Assembly (NCBI GenBank): GCA_013407085.1
Contig: JACCGJ010000614.1
Coordinates: 1 to 64,000 of the forward strand
Length of the DNA: 64,000 nt
Source: Atriophallophorus winterbourni
Taxonomy: Eukaryota > Platyhelminthes > Trematoda > Plagiorchiida > Microphallidae
Reading direction: 5' to 3'
Below, in pieces: positions 10,439 through 21,970 of the stretch. The position numbers and the translations under genes were made by a program. Within the stretch, counting starts at the first letter, position 1; each line of letters opens with the position of its first letter. The notes below the pieces were generated by a model. That model worked only from the letters and a program-made list of their open reading frames with translations, searched no databases and had not been told where the DNA came from.

Positions 10439-12120
10439 TTAAGGTGTGGAATATATGCGTACAATGTTTGGATTGGTTGATATGAATTTGTCCAATTTTG
10501 ATTTGAATATATCCAAGTTGGGTGAATGTGCAACATTAGATGATAGGGAGTTCCAGGAAAAAAATACACGTACAGAATAAAAATACCTCCGACATTTTAC
10601 TCTCGTGTCGGGAATAAGTACTTTGTAGTCATGACTCAGGCTGGTTCGGGGTGGTTGTCGTGTGGATAGTTTTTTCAGTTGATGGTTTGGAGTATGCAAT
10701 ATATTCAACATAAGAATCCAATAACTTCTAAGACGGCGGTGGCGAGATTCCAAGAGATTGTGACTTGTAATACGATCTTTGTATTGTTTAAGATTGGTGG
10801 TCCGATGATATATTCTCTGCAAGAGGCTGATGTCCTTCTGTAACCAGGGTGACCGAGCTTCTACCACATACTCCATGGTTAGCCTCAAGTACGTATTAAT
10901 TATTAGATGAATAGTTTGCTTCGTAAAACTCCCGAACACGGGTTTCAGCAGGAGCAGTACTCTTGACGTCTTTTCATAGACAACTGTGGCGTAGTGTAAC
11001 AGTTTCAAAGTGCTGCTGACCCACACACCCAAGTCCTTCTCCTTGTCAGTGCTTTCAAGAATATGGAAACCAAGTGTGGAAGAGAACTCAAATTTTCTTT
11101 CAACAGTCAATACCTTGTATTTTCTGACATTGGAAGGCATCGAGGTCCAGCGGAAGCTGTCTGCAATCCTCAGTTGTGCGTACTTGTGTCAATAACCTAA
11201 TGTCATCCGCAAATAAAATTTTTTGCAACGAACAAATTTAGGTAAGTTGTTAACATAGATTATGAAACGAATTGGTCGAAGCACTGATTCTTCGGCATTT
11301 CCCTCGTTAATGCAATGGGTCGTGACAAAGAACCATCAACCTTTACTCGTATGACACAGTCGCGGGAATAATCCTCCAACCAGGCTCATAATGAACATTT
11401 AATGCCACATTGTTACATTCTTTTAATAACAGACTGTGGTTGACACGATCGAATGCTTTTGACATACCAAGATAACAATTGGCGAGACCTTTGTATACAG
11501 CTTGTGACCAGTCATCTATGGAGAGCAGGATGTTTGAAAGGCAAGCTTTTCTTTTTTGAAAGCTGTATTGTGCGACTGCAAGGAAGCATTTGTCTCCCAG
11601 ATGTTGTGTGACGTTGTTTGCTACGAGGCTCTCCATCACTTTAGAGATCAAATGTAGTAGTGTTACTGGTCGATAGTTGGATACTTTGGAAAGGTTTCCT
11701 TCTTTGTAGACCGGGGTATTGATGCTAATCTTCCAATCACAGGGAAAGAAACTTTGTGTTATGGAGAGGTTAAACAAGTAGATCAGGGGCGTACACAAAG
11801 TATAAGCACAGTTTTTGACAATCAGCGGGGTAATTTCGTCAGCTCCGGGAGACTTTTTCGATTTGGTTATAGTTAGTTGTTGTAGAACGTTTTCGGTTAA
11901 GATTACGGATGTTAAGGGACAAGTAACGGTGTTTCGTGGGCGGAAGACAGTGGAGAAGAAATGGGCTAGAACTTCAGCAGATGTTGATGCTGTGGTTGTT
12001 GTTTCATCATGTGAATATAGAGCGGCGACCACTGGTTTCACCCTAGATCGGTTATTTATGATATGATAGAGAATTTTGGGTTTCATTCCATTTTGTTTGT
12101 AAATGATTTTGATAATTTAT
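10439..12120 (-). pseudogene. LINE reverse transcriptase remnant
   Basis: Two main frames remain (12,086-11,343 and 11,140-10,439). The first has the N-terminal RT blocks: SKKSPGADEITPLIVKNC, DWKISINTPVYKEGN, SNYRPVTLLHLISKVMESL and, further on, MSKAFDRVNHSLLLKE, the catalytic motif A region. Between the frames, near 11,190-11,220, the minus strand still encodes LFADDI, the catalytic motif C. The second frame holds the thumb and C-terminal region of CR1-like RTs (TIHLIINTYLRLTMEYVVEARSPWLQKDI...). It ends at 10,439 followed by a short 3' region. A related RT lies on the plus strand at 52,560-54,110. The frame breaks between motifs A and C make the copy non-functional. The enzyme would normally reverse-transcribe its own mRNA at a nicked target site. 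Confidence 0.85.
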
Positions 12121-12277
12121 TTTGTCATCAACAACAAGTTTGTTTACCTTATTTCTCAGCAAACGGAGTGTCTCCCAACTCTCAACAGTGGTATCATCGC
12201 GATGAGCATGTCTTGCAGCATTTCGGAAATTTGACCATTTTCGCGTTCAGTTTCTCAGCTTATGTGTAGATCTTCTT

Positions 12278-13104
12278 TTACATCTTCGGAACAAGATGAG
12301 AGTGCATTTGAACGGCAAATTTAAGTTCGTTTATCATCCACTGCCACTGATCGTGCAGGCTGTTGGACTTAAGACCAGGATTTTTGTCGTTCTTAAGAGT
12401 AGTTTTAGGTTGTGAAATGTCAATTTTTCTAATCAGCTTCTTGATGTCACTTGTTCTGATTGCCCGGAAAATAGAATCAGACGTAATAACTAAGTGGTCA
12501 CTGAGTCCTATTGGAGCTTCATAAGTGAGACTTCCAATCACGTGCTCTTTAGGTTTCAGTATGGTGTCCGAGATGGACGGCGTATCAGTACCACGAAATC
12601 GGGTATTCTTGAAAATATGGTTTTAAAGTGCAATTTCTGCGAGCAACTGTTGATATATAGCATTTAAGGAGTATTCTGGATGAACTGAATTTCCCTTACG
12701 TTCGGCAGATTTCAGTCTCTGATCAGAAGAATTCTGTCGCGGTATGTGTTAGCCGCTAAGCGTATAATTGCAAGTAATGCTGAATTGTAGACTTCGTCAC
12801 TTGAGGCCGAACGTTAAATCACACCCTGTATGTTTTTTTTTCTTGCTGTTACATTCAGTGAACACCATAATGTGTCTTGCAGTTGTAAGTCGTCACCAGT
12901 GATCTCTTGGCTGAGCAATATCTGAATGTAGTAAACCGAAACACCACCTACTCGAGTCAGGCGATCGCGACGAAGTAGAGACATAACTTCAATGACAACT
13001 TCATTAAGTGTTAAAGTTGGATGAAACCATGTTTCAGTTACGGCAATCACATCAATTGAGTTTGGGGTAGTTAGTTCAGTCAATTTGTGTAGTTTGTTTG
13101 TCAA
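12278..13104 (-). pseudogene. LINE endonuclease remnant
   Basis: Two frames carry scraps of an apurinic-like endonuclease. The first (13,104-12,814) contains SIDVIAVTETWFHP, matching the conserved TETW block with its catalytic glutamate, and ends near GGVSVYY. The second (12,541-12,278) contains PIGLSDHLVI, matching the terminal SDH block. In CR1-like LINEs this domain nicks the target DNA before reverse transcription. Intervening stops show decay. The upper part is repeated at 35,646-35,936 with an identical protein sequence. Confidence 0.7.
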
Positions 13105-13422
13105 GCATTAGACATTCGTATACCGAAATTTGACAGTCGATGTTGACAGCTAAGATGGTTTATGAGACAAAAAATATTGGTACACCTCAGCCTGAGTCCG
13201 TAGGTAGGTAATTTTTTCGCCGAATCCGTTCTAGTAGGCCCAATTCCATTTTTCACGGGTTTGGATTTTTCACTCTGCTCAGTATTTATGCTTTCGGCAT
13301 CATTCTTGTTTGCATTAGTTTTGAGGTGTCTAGGAATAATTTTAATTTCTTTTGGGGAAATTTGTATCTAAATTGCTTCCAATTTTTAGAAAATACATCT
13401 GCCATTTTGTTTGTCAGCAGTG

Positions 13423-14340
13423 TCAGTTTGAGGGGTCGCAGAGCCTTACCTTCGTATTTCGGTGATGTCGGGATATAAAAGTATTGATAACAGCTGTATT
13501 ATTCGTTTTGATAGTGTCACTAATAAACTCCCATTGTTGTACATCGTGGTTGGAGTTACACCTTGCATCTGGACTATCAGCAGCTTCAGTAACGTTCAGG
13601 ATTATAATTTTACCACGGTCACGCTCGTTTATTTTCTGAATGTTCCTATTTGCTGCCTGTTCTGACCAGGGTATGTCAACAAAGATACGTAGTGTGTTTT
13701 CGTCACAGTCTCGCAACAAGTATCCAAACAAGATTATATATTCTACTTTTTTTCAATTTGCAACGCTACCATGAGCAACCTCAGTGCATATTGGTGGGGC
13801 GCTTTGAAAACACCAGTCGAAAGAGTCAGTGAAACTTGATTGGTTGTTTTTAGACTCATCGAAGTGCACAGTTCCGGCCATTTGGTTAAATCATGCTTCT
13901 GTCTAGTCGAGGATAGTGTCTTTGTTGCCTCTGGCACATTGGTACAGATAACGCTGAGCGAAACCTTTTTAAAGCTGTTTTCTCAAGCAAAATACTTGAG
14001 GAGGATGTCTTTAGTTCTGTCTCGGTTGTGTCTATATCTTTGGTGTCTTTTAGAAATATTTTGGAATATTGAGGGGCACAAGTTGTTTTAAAGATTAATT
14101 TGAATGTTTTGGATCCTTTGTTGTTGGTTTGATCAATAGCTCCATTGAATATCTCATTTGTGCAAACTAGTTTTCCAGGTGTGGCAGAATACTCTCCATT
14201 TTATTAGGCTCTTCACCTGCAGATAAGTTTTGACTGTTAAGGTGGACGTCATCATTCGAATGTCTACAGCTAGTACAAACATAACAAACGGATGAGTGCT
14301 TCGCATCATTCACAAGCATTACACAATCATCACTCGAATT
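13423..14340 (-). pseudogene. LINE ORF1 remnant
   Basis: Broken frames lie upstream of the endonuclease. Near 14,340-14,180 the minus strand encodes DDCVMLVNDAKHSSVCYVC followed by TSCRH, spacing that suggests a degenerate Cys/His zinc finger like those in CR1 ORF1 proteins. The frames at 13,937-13,743 and 13,731-13,423 are hydrophilic and contain SEQAANRNIQKINERDRGK. The assignment rests mainly on position in the element. Function in the family is binding of the element RNA. Confidence 0.4.
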
Positions 14341-14699
14341 CTAATCACACGACACGTGTTGGTGGAACCCGCAGAATGTACATTAAACTGAAACAGTATC
14401 AACGTCTATCGGATCTGAACATGTGATTCAGAGGTCTCACTGCGTTGCCATCGTATGGATACTTATCACTGTCACCGATGGATCGATTGTTTTCTTTGTC
14501 TGAACATTGGATCTCGTGACACGTTCGCATAGGTCTTGACGGCTGATGTGTAATGAGTGTTTTGTTGGTTGAGTGATTTGACAGTTTTCGGTGGGGAGAT
14601 TTCGGCATTGAACAATTAATCCGTGATTCTTGCGTTGCACTCGGGAAAGTGGCATAGCAAGTAAGAATTTAGAATAACAGTTTCCATAACCTTCTCACG

Positions 14700-15663
14700 G
14701 GTTTATAATGGAAGACTGTTGATGAGAAAAGCGCTCTGCACGCACACTTGCATTTTTATAACAGTTAAGCGTACGCGTGAAATGATATACGGAAACGAAG
14801 ACTACATTTTTCGATTTTTATGAAGTAGTACAGTCAAACCTAGATATCTGAGCGTTAACTTAAGTTTCAAATAATAACTTTGATGCTTTTATTGCATTGC
14901 GGAAACTTGTTGAAGCAGATGAACCCTCGTATGATTTTGTTCGACAAGGTTTACAGACGTAGCTTACGCCCGGATTGTTTTCCTTATTTTAAATCGATAT
15001 CGCCTTTCGTGGTGATTGATTTTTCACATTTTGTTTGACACTTGTTTCAGCAGTTGTGACACGCTACAAATTCGACCTTTCTGTCATTCTCTTCCGTACA
15101 GACGACCCGTGTTTCTAGAAACCATATTGAATCATTTTAACGGGGTCAACCAAAAGTACAACCCGAGGTAAAAAAAATCGATGCGGTGGAAGTTGGTTGA
15201 TGTGCTGTTTTGAAGGGTTGGCGTTAGGGGTCGAGCTCTAAGTATATTTCGTCACCATATGATGCTGACAGTTGTCAGTTTCCCATTGAGAATGTTGGTA
15301 TGAAATTGATTGCACGTTGTGTCATCTTCGGAGACGTTTCATTTGATGGTAAACCCCGATAAGTAAATCCATTTGCTTAGATGAAAAAGCAACAGCAATG
15401 AACGAACGAACAGCAAAAAATCTACTATTACTACACAGAAAGAACGACAAGTTGTATATAAATAATTCTTGTATAAATTGATCGGCCGTAGCAAACGTTT
15501 TGAAGGCCTGTATGCAAAATGTTTCCAAACCCGATTCGGAATAATTTTACGCCTGGTCTGTGTTAAGCAACTTAATTGGTAATACGAGAAACTGTGGTGT
15601 ACTGCGGATTCGAAAACAGGGTAACCCCACGTATACATTAGTCAATGCACACCTCACCGTTAG
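14700..15663. other. No gene recognised
   Basis: The stretch lies between the LINE 5' end and the LTR element. It has no recognisable coding or structural feature and is repeated almost exactly at 37,530-38,493. Confidence 0.5.
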
Positions 15664-15930
15664 TGTAGCGATTGATCCAACGGAGATTTCACCACTAACA
15701 AAGTACGTCTCTGGTTATTGAACGCAATAAACCGGAACACAGTTCGCAACGAATAACAGCATACAAATCCCAGGCAGTCACACACGATATACTTGTCCCA
15801 AAGCAGAACACGAGCGCGGCGTTTATCGTATATTCAAAATGTGTACATATTAACCTGTATCATTAAAACAAATCAATAATGGAATATGCAGGGTTATTGT
15901 AATAAAATATACAATAATGAAAACACCATA
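15664..15930 (-). repeat. 3' LTR of the minus-strand CsRn1-like element
   Basis: 267 bp on the plus strand from TGTAGCG to ACACCATA. It is followed by ATACTCCATCCCTAG, which on the minus strand is the purine-rich tract AGGGATGGAGTAT, the same position and similar sequence as the tract in the intact element. Confidence 0.85.
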
Positions 15931-15994
15931 ATACTCCATCCCTAGAGCGTTAGAAGAGAGTGAAACGCTCGAAACGAAAATATAGTTACTGAGC

Positions 15995-18900
15995 TTAGTC
16001 TGCAAGGTTTGAAGGCCACCTGACTCTCCGGCCTGGTCGAGTTTTGTGAATTGGAGAGGGTGAGTCAGATGATGGAAGAGAGAGTTTACATGGTTGGGTT
16101 GATTGGGTCGACTGAGAAGTGGGTGGGGTTGAAGGGAAAAGGTCAACATCCGGGGTACCACTTTGGGTGTGAACGTCTGGAGGCGATGTTCCGTCGCAGA
16201 CTGGTTCGATAAAAGCTGCTTTCAATCGATCAATTGCAACAGTATCTTGAGAACCATTTCGTTCGATGACGAAGTATTTGTCACAGCGGCTAACGACTTT
16301 GAAGGGACCGGTGTATTGGGCTTGTAGGGGTTTGCACGTATGATCAGTTCGAACAAAAACAAAGAGCATGAATGCAAATCACTTGGTAAGTAAACTTTAC
16401 GGGTGTATGGGCGAGTGGGGGTGGCACGTAAGTAACGCATGAAGGAGCGTAAGCGATTGACATAGTGGGGAATAGTAATGTCAGCTGCAACGTCAGGGGA
16501 TGCGATCAATTCACCTGGGAGACGGAGTGGTGTACCGTAAACTATCTCTGATGCAGAACAACCGAGATCTTCTTTGACGGTAGCACGTATACCAAGAAGG
16601 ATCACTGGCAGGTTCTCTGCCCAGTTTTCAGTATTACCATGTGATATCAATGCTGCTTTTAGCTGTCTATGGAACCGTTCAACAAGTCCGTTCGCGCAAG
16701 GATGATAGGCTGAGGTTTTGATGTGGTTAGAGCCGAGGTGTATAGTCAACTCACGAAAAAGGGTAGATTGGAACTGTGATCCACGATCAGTAGTAAAAGT
16801 AGATGGAACACCGTAATTACTTATCCAGTATTGTAAAAAGTTTTTCGCTACGGTCTCAGCTGTATTACCGGTAATGGGAATGGCTATAGGCCAGCGGCTG
16901 AAACGGTCGACACAAGTTAAAATGTGAGTGAAAACATTTGAGATAGCCAGAGGACCGACAATGTCGAGATGAACGTGCTGAAAACGTTGGCTTGGTGGAG
17001 GAAAAGATCCTGGAGCACTAAGAGTATGGCGTTGAACTTTACTGCGTTGGCACTGGAGACAGGCTTTTGTCCAATTTTGAATATCCGCATGCATGTTCGG
17101 CAAACAAATCGATCAGTGATCAACTTACGAGTAGCACGAATGCCGGGATGAGAAAGGGAATGAAAATGTTCAAAAATGGATTTCCTAAGTAATTTCGGTA
17201 CTAAAGGACGGAGATGTTCGTTGGAAAAATCACACAAAACAGTCAAACTGGAGTTGGGAATGGGAATACGTTGGACTCGGAGGGATGACGAAGATTGGTA
17301 GTGCTGCATGTCACTGTCATGTTGCTGAGCCTCTGCTAGCTGCGTGAGATCGAAGTTCGATCCACTGAGTGCTGTGAGTTGCCTGCGAGAAAATGCATCG
17401 GCAAATGTGTTCGACGAAGCAGATAGATAGCGAATGTCACTCGTAAATTGAGAAATATAGTCAAGGTGACGTATCTCACGTGGTGAATATCTATCAGCTG
17501 TGGCGGACAAGGCAAAAGTGAGCGGTTTGTGGTCGGTCCAAACAATGAAATCGCGACCTTCAAGCAAATGTCTAAAATGACGAACAGCATAATATATAGC
17601 TAACAATTCGTGGCCAAATGTACTATAGCGGGTTTGGGCGGGTTGTAGACGACGAGAAAAGAATTCGAGCGGTTTAGTAACAAAGTCAATACTTTGCTGC
17701 AGCACAGCGCTGACTGCTGCTTGTGATGCATCGGTGGCAAGTGAAAGTGAAGCGTTGGGATCCTTGGACATGTAGGATAACGTAGATGCTTCTTTCAGTG
17801 CAGATTTCAATCGCTGAAACGATTCAGCAGCATCTGCATTTATTTTAAATTGCCTTTTTGTTCCGCGTAACAAATCAGTCATCGGTTGAGCGATGTTATC
17901 ACAGTTTGGAAAAAATCTTCTGTAATAATTAACTAACCCGAGGAATCGACGTAACTGTCGAAGCGAGGTGGGACATGGATAATCATTGATGGACGAAATT
18001 TTATCAAGCACAGGGCGAATTCCGTTTTGATCGACATGATGACCTAAGATTTCGAGGGAAGCGACAGCAAAAAGGCATTTATCCGGGTTAACCACAACGC
18101 TGAATTGTGAAAGTCGCTGAAAAACAGCATGCAGATGTTCTGCGTGTTCCTGTTGAGAAGAACTGGCGATCAGGACGTCATCAATGTAGACATGCACAAA
18201 AGATTATCCCTGGAAAACTTGGTCCATGAATCTTTGGAAGGTTTGAGCAGCATTGCGTAAACCAAAGGGCATTTTTAAAAATTCGAAAAAACCAAAGAGT
18301 GTGGTTATAGCTGTTTCAGGGATATCTTCGTCGGCAACAGGTATCTTGTGATAAGCACGCACCAAATCTAGTTTAGAAAACACTGTCTTTCCGTGTAATT
18401 AAAGTGCAAAGTCATGAATATGGGGAATGGGGTAACGATCGGGAACAGTAACTCTGTTAAGGGAACGGTAATCACCGCATGGTCGCCAAGCATCAGAATT
18501 ATTTTTCTCCACCATGTGAAGGGGGCTTTCCCAGGGCGATTTGGATGGCCGGATAATTCCCAGTTCAAGCATATGATCAAACTCACGTTTCGCTACATCG
18601 AACTTGTTTGGAGCCAAACGACGGGGCTTGCTAAACACTGGAGGACCACGGGTCACAATGTGGTGTTTAACGTTATGTTTAACGACCGCAGCTTGTGTAC
18701 AGGGTTTGAAAACTTCCGAAAATTCTTTCAGTAAGTCACTGAACGCAGATGGGATGTCAGGGGTGAGTACACGGATGGTTCGAATAGGGGAATCGCAGGA
18801 ATTACCAAAGGAGTTAATCTTTGTCAAAATATCTATAAGCTTTCGTTCAGCTATATTGACTGAAAGATCAAAATGTGAGAGGAAATCTGCTCCCAGAATC

Positions 18901-19856
18901 GGTACTTTGACATCAGCCAGCGTGAAAATCCATCGAAAGTCGCGTCGTAGACCCAATTCGACAGAAAGTGATCTTTGACCGAAAGTGGAAATTTTCGTGC
19001 CGTTTGCCGCCTGCAACGTCATTGACGAAGGGCTCTTGCGTTCCTTAGTGGATGGTGGGATAACGCTAATCTCAGCACCAGTGTCGATGAGGAATCGCAT
19101 TTTAGTGGCCCGGTCGTTAACGTAGAAAAGTCGGCTTTGAAGGGTGCCAGACAGAGCTGCCGCGTCTACTGTCTGGCTTCGCGGTACGTTAGAACGACTA
19201 GTGGATCGTTTCTTGAGCTGACGAGGATGATGATTTCGTGAGTTACTACAAGATCGTGCGATGTTCTGTACTTGCAATGACAAGGAATGGAACATCGATT
19301 TTAACTCTTCAAAATCATTCTGGACAGGGAGGCTTTTATGCGCGTCAGTGGTGTGGCTGACGTGAGACAAGGTAACGCTCTGCGAGATATCGTAAACTTC
19401 GTCTGCAATGCGTGCCAAGTGCTGGAGACTGGTGTGCTTGTCCATAATGGCTAAGACTTTGCGGACGTCGTCTGTGAGACTCTGCTGCCATAATTCACGA
19501 ATGATTTTATTATCAACAGGCTTGTCTCCTGGTAATTGAAGCATGTGTCGCAGGTGTTGTGAGGGAGTGTTATCACCCATTTCTAAACCGAAAAAAGTTT
19601 CCGTAGGTTTTGCTCGTCAGTAGATGAAGTACGTGAGATAATGGCATGTTTAAGTGCATCGTACGGTTTATCAGAAGGGCGGTTGTAAATTAAGTCTGCA
19701 ACCTCCTTTTGCGACTGACGATGGCAACATACCAACTACACGATTGTACTGGGATCGTTGAGTTTTTACGCGGTAAGACTCGAAAAGTGCTTCGATCTGT
19801 ACGAACCAGAGGCGAGGGTCGTTCATACCAAAAGAGGGAAGACTAAAGTTTGACAT
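15995..19856 (-). pseudogene. Broken Gag-Pol of the CsRn1-like element
   Basis: The order on the minus strand is Gag start (19,856, MSNFSLPSFGMNDPRLWFVQ), Gag-protease-RT (19,580-18,399), RT-RNase H-integrase (18,197-16,917), integrase (17,103-16,222) and the Pro-rich tail (16,369-15,995). Recognisable sites include [14 protein letters not shown] (protease), VYIDDVLIA (RT), [13 protein letters not shown] (RNase H), then [19 protein letters not shown] and [13 protein letters not shown] (integrase D, D and E). There is a frameshift near 19,670, two stops within RT (18,399-18,401 and about 18,205) and frameshifts near 17,100 and 16,370. The CHCC zinc motif expected between Gag and protease is missing: the sequence passes from an Arg/Ser-rich stretch straight to the protease. 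The copy cannot encode a functional polyprotein. Confidence 0.9.
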
Positions 19857-19944
19857 AATGTCTGTAGAAATATCCTCAGATGGCGTATCAGAAAATCAAA
19901 ACAAATGGGAGTATATGGAACGAACGAAAATTTCTAAAAGAAAA

Positions 19945-19961
19945 ATGTTCGGGGCTCACCA
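19945..19961 (-). other. Primer-binding site
   Basis: On the minus strand, two bases after the LTR: TGGTGAGCCCCGAACA. It is the same type as the site of the intact element at 1302-1318. Confidence 0.6.
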
Positions 19962-19964
19962 ATT

Positions 19965-20229
19965 TGTAGCGGTTGATCCAACGGAGATTTCACCACTAAC
20001 AAAGTACGTCTCTGGTTATTGAACGCAATAAACCGGAACACAGTTCGCAACGAATAACAGCATACAAATCCCAGGCAGTCACACGCGATATACTTGTCCA
20101 AAGCAGAACACGAGCGCGGCGTGAATCGTATATTCAAATTGTGTACATATTTATATGTATCATTAAAACAAAACAATAATGAAATATGCAGGGTTATTGT
20201 AATAAAATATACAATAATGAAAAACCTTA
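19965..20229 (-). repeat. 5' LTR of the minus-strand CsRn1-like element
   Basis: 265 bp from TGTAGCG to ACCTTA on the plus strand. It differs from its partner by a dozen or so substitutions and small indels. Confidence 0.85.
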
Positions 20230-20233
20230 GTAG

Positions 20234-21080
20234 CTCCACAGAGAGAGACCTTGTTTTGTTGGTTCAGAAAGACCAACCGTGTTGTGTTCAATGCATTAAG
20301 CCAGCCGCTTTGGCAAATCGTAACGTTGATGTTTTAAGGCTTGCTATAGGTAGACTTACGTTGTTTCTCGTCCCTTGGAAACTCGTACACTCGACCATAT
20401 TTATAATATGCTTTTCTCGTTTGGAACCAATAATTGAAGCGTGACGAACTTGTACTTGAACGACTCCAACGTCATACAACATGGCTTGTCAAAGAACTTC
20501 AGTTTTATTGCTACAAAGAACCTCTCACTGCACTATATTCATTCTCATCGAAATAACTTGAAATATGTGAAAACCCGATATTGACGTACAAAATACTAAT
20601 GGAGAAATCCCTTCCAAATAAAGGAATCTTTGTGTTTGCTACCTCCACTAGAATTCGTGGCTTATATTCAAAGATCACCCATAAACAAAGTAGGTTGGAC
20701 TGTCTCAAACACTGTTTTGATGTTCTCAAAGCTCAAGTCTGGAACGATCTACGTTTTGCGTGGTGTCTGAAATTTTCCTTTAATTTTTAAAGAACGCCTC
20801 CATTTTAACTTGTTTACATTAATTTCCTATAGTTTTAAATACCATAGCTTTCTTTAATCAACGGTACTGCACATTTTCTGTTTTTCCGGGAAAGTTTTGT
20901 TCATAACTACAACCATCCAGGTTTTATTCTTTCCAACATTAACTAATCATCATAAACTCTCGAATACTTGTGTACAATATCCTGTGGTTAAACAGGATAT
21001 ATTTGATGACGGAAAACAACAAAAGACCGATAGTGGAGTGTAATTGCGGGTGATGTGAGCAACACATCACTTTAGTCATC
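20234..21080. other. No gene recognised; one repeat motif
   Basis: Pairs with 38,494-39,345 in the other version at a few percent divergence. It contains one degenerate copy of the CTGATGA-type motif (21,004-21,042), followed by a GTGATGTGAGCAACACATCAC inverted repeat. The frame encoding ERDLVLLVQKDQPCC (20,094-20,444) is shared with the other version but has no support as a gene. Confidence 0.4.
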
Positions 21081-21970
21081 GTGTTATCTTGCCGAAAAAC
21101 TTCAATCTTCATTCCCTTATACAAAGTAGTCGTGCAGCCTCACTTGGAGTACTGCGTTCAATCCTGTGCACCGTACTTAAAAAAGGATATAGCATGTATC
21201 GAAAGGGTCCAGCGCCTTGCGACTAGGATGGTTGAGGGTCAGGCAGGTAAAACTTATGAGACTAGACTCAAGGACCTCGGTTTGTTCTCACTAAAGAGAC
21301 GGCGGCTGCGAGGTGACCCAATAAAAGCCTTCAAGATTCTAAAGGGTGATAATATTACTGAAATCCTTAAACTTGCACCTAAAGCAGCTACAAGGGGTAT
21401 TTCCATGAAACTTCTTAGGAGTAGGGCCAGGTTGTTGGCACGTGAGCACTTTTTCAGCAACCGTGTGGTCAACTTCTGGAACAAGCTCCCAGATTGTATA
21501 GTAAGCCTTCCAAATGTGTTGAGCTTTAAAAGGGAATTAGACGTTAATTGGTCTATCATAGTTCCGCATATTGTCTAATAAAAAAACTTTAAAAAAACAA
21601 AAAAACGTATTTTTGCATTTTTATCATATCTGTCTAGGCCTGGACAACCTGACAGTAAATTAGCCCACATGCAGTCTATGACTGTGTTTCACTTTACCTC
21701 AAGTAGGCTAGTGATTTCATACACCACACATTGTTCACGTATATTAGTGCATTGTTTCCTGAATAGCTGACCTCTCACCGTGCTGGGGAAGAGAAACCCT
21801 ACCTTACTTTCCAGATATTCGGAAGCAAGAACTTGTGAAAAGTACGAACTGTATACTCGATATCGGAGTGCCGGGTGCTCAACCGCATACCGTCGAAGGA
21901 AATCTGGGCGCGTGATTGGCTATTAGCCACCTTCAGCCCTGTGCAACTTGAACTTGAACTTGAACTTTTG
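21081..21970 (+). mobile_element. 5'-truncated CR1-like LINE (A)
   Basis: The frame 21,081-21,578 encodes the C-terminal RT region of a CR1-like LINE: IPLYKVVVQPHLEYCVQSCA, KKDIACIERVQRLATRMVEG, SLKRRRLRGDPIKAF and NFWNKLPDCIV, ending in a stop. A SINE-like piece (21,630-21,730) interrupts the 3' region. The 3' end carries GGAAATCTGGGCGCGTGATTGG and closes with AACTTG units at about 21,948-21,968, directly abutting LINE B. The segment is missing from version 2 of the locus. The frame is open, but the element lacks its 5' part and is dead on arrival, as is usual for LINE insertions. Confidence 0.8.
21630..21730 (+). repeat. SINE-like repeat, partial
   Basis: Contains CTGTCTAGGCCTGGACAACC and the following TGACAGTA...GCCCACATGCAGTC block of the window-wide SINE-like family. 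It lies in the 3' region of LINE A. Confidence 0.7.

Larger units (their letters stand above)
10199..14700 (-). mobile_element. Decayed CR1-like non-LTR retrotransposon, nearly full length
   Basis: Read on the minus strand, pieces occur in the right order: ORF1 remnants with a Cys-rich region (about 14,340-13,423), endonuclease (13,104-12,278), reverse transcriptase (12,120-11,190), the C-terminal RT tail (11,140-10,439) and a 3' tail of ATTGA units (10,220-10,199). Microsatellite-like tails instead of poly(A) are usual for CR1-group LINEs. The copy is riddled with frameshifts and stops. Its 5' half recurs at 35,628-37,530 because of the locus duplication. The 5' boundary near 14,700 is approximate. 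Confidence 0.75.
15664..20229 (-). mobile_element. Defective CsRn1-like Ty3/gypsy element
   Basis: A 4.6-kb element on the minus strand with LTRs at 15,664-15,930 and 19,965-20,229, a primer-binding site inside the upper LTR and a broken Gag-Pol region. It is absent from the second version of the locus, where the sequence runs CCGTTAGCTCC without interruption near 38,490. The flanks TTAG (before 15,664) and GTAG (after 20,229) are a 4-bp target duplication with one mismatch. LTR divergence is about 4-5% by eye, so the insertion is clearly older than the copy at 902-5780. Confidence 0.95.
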
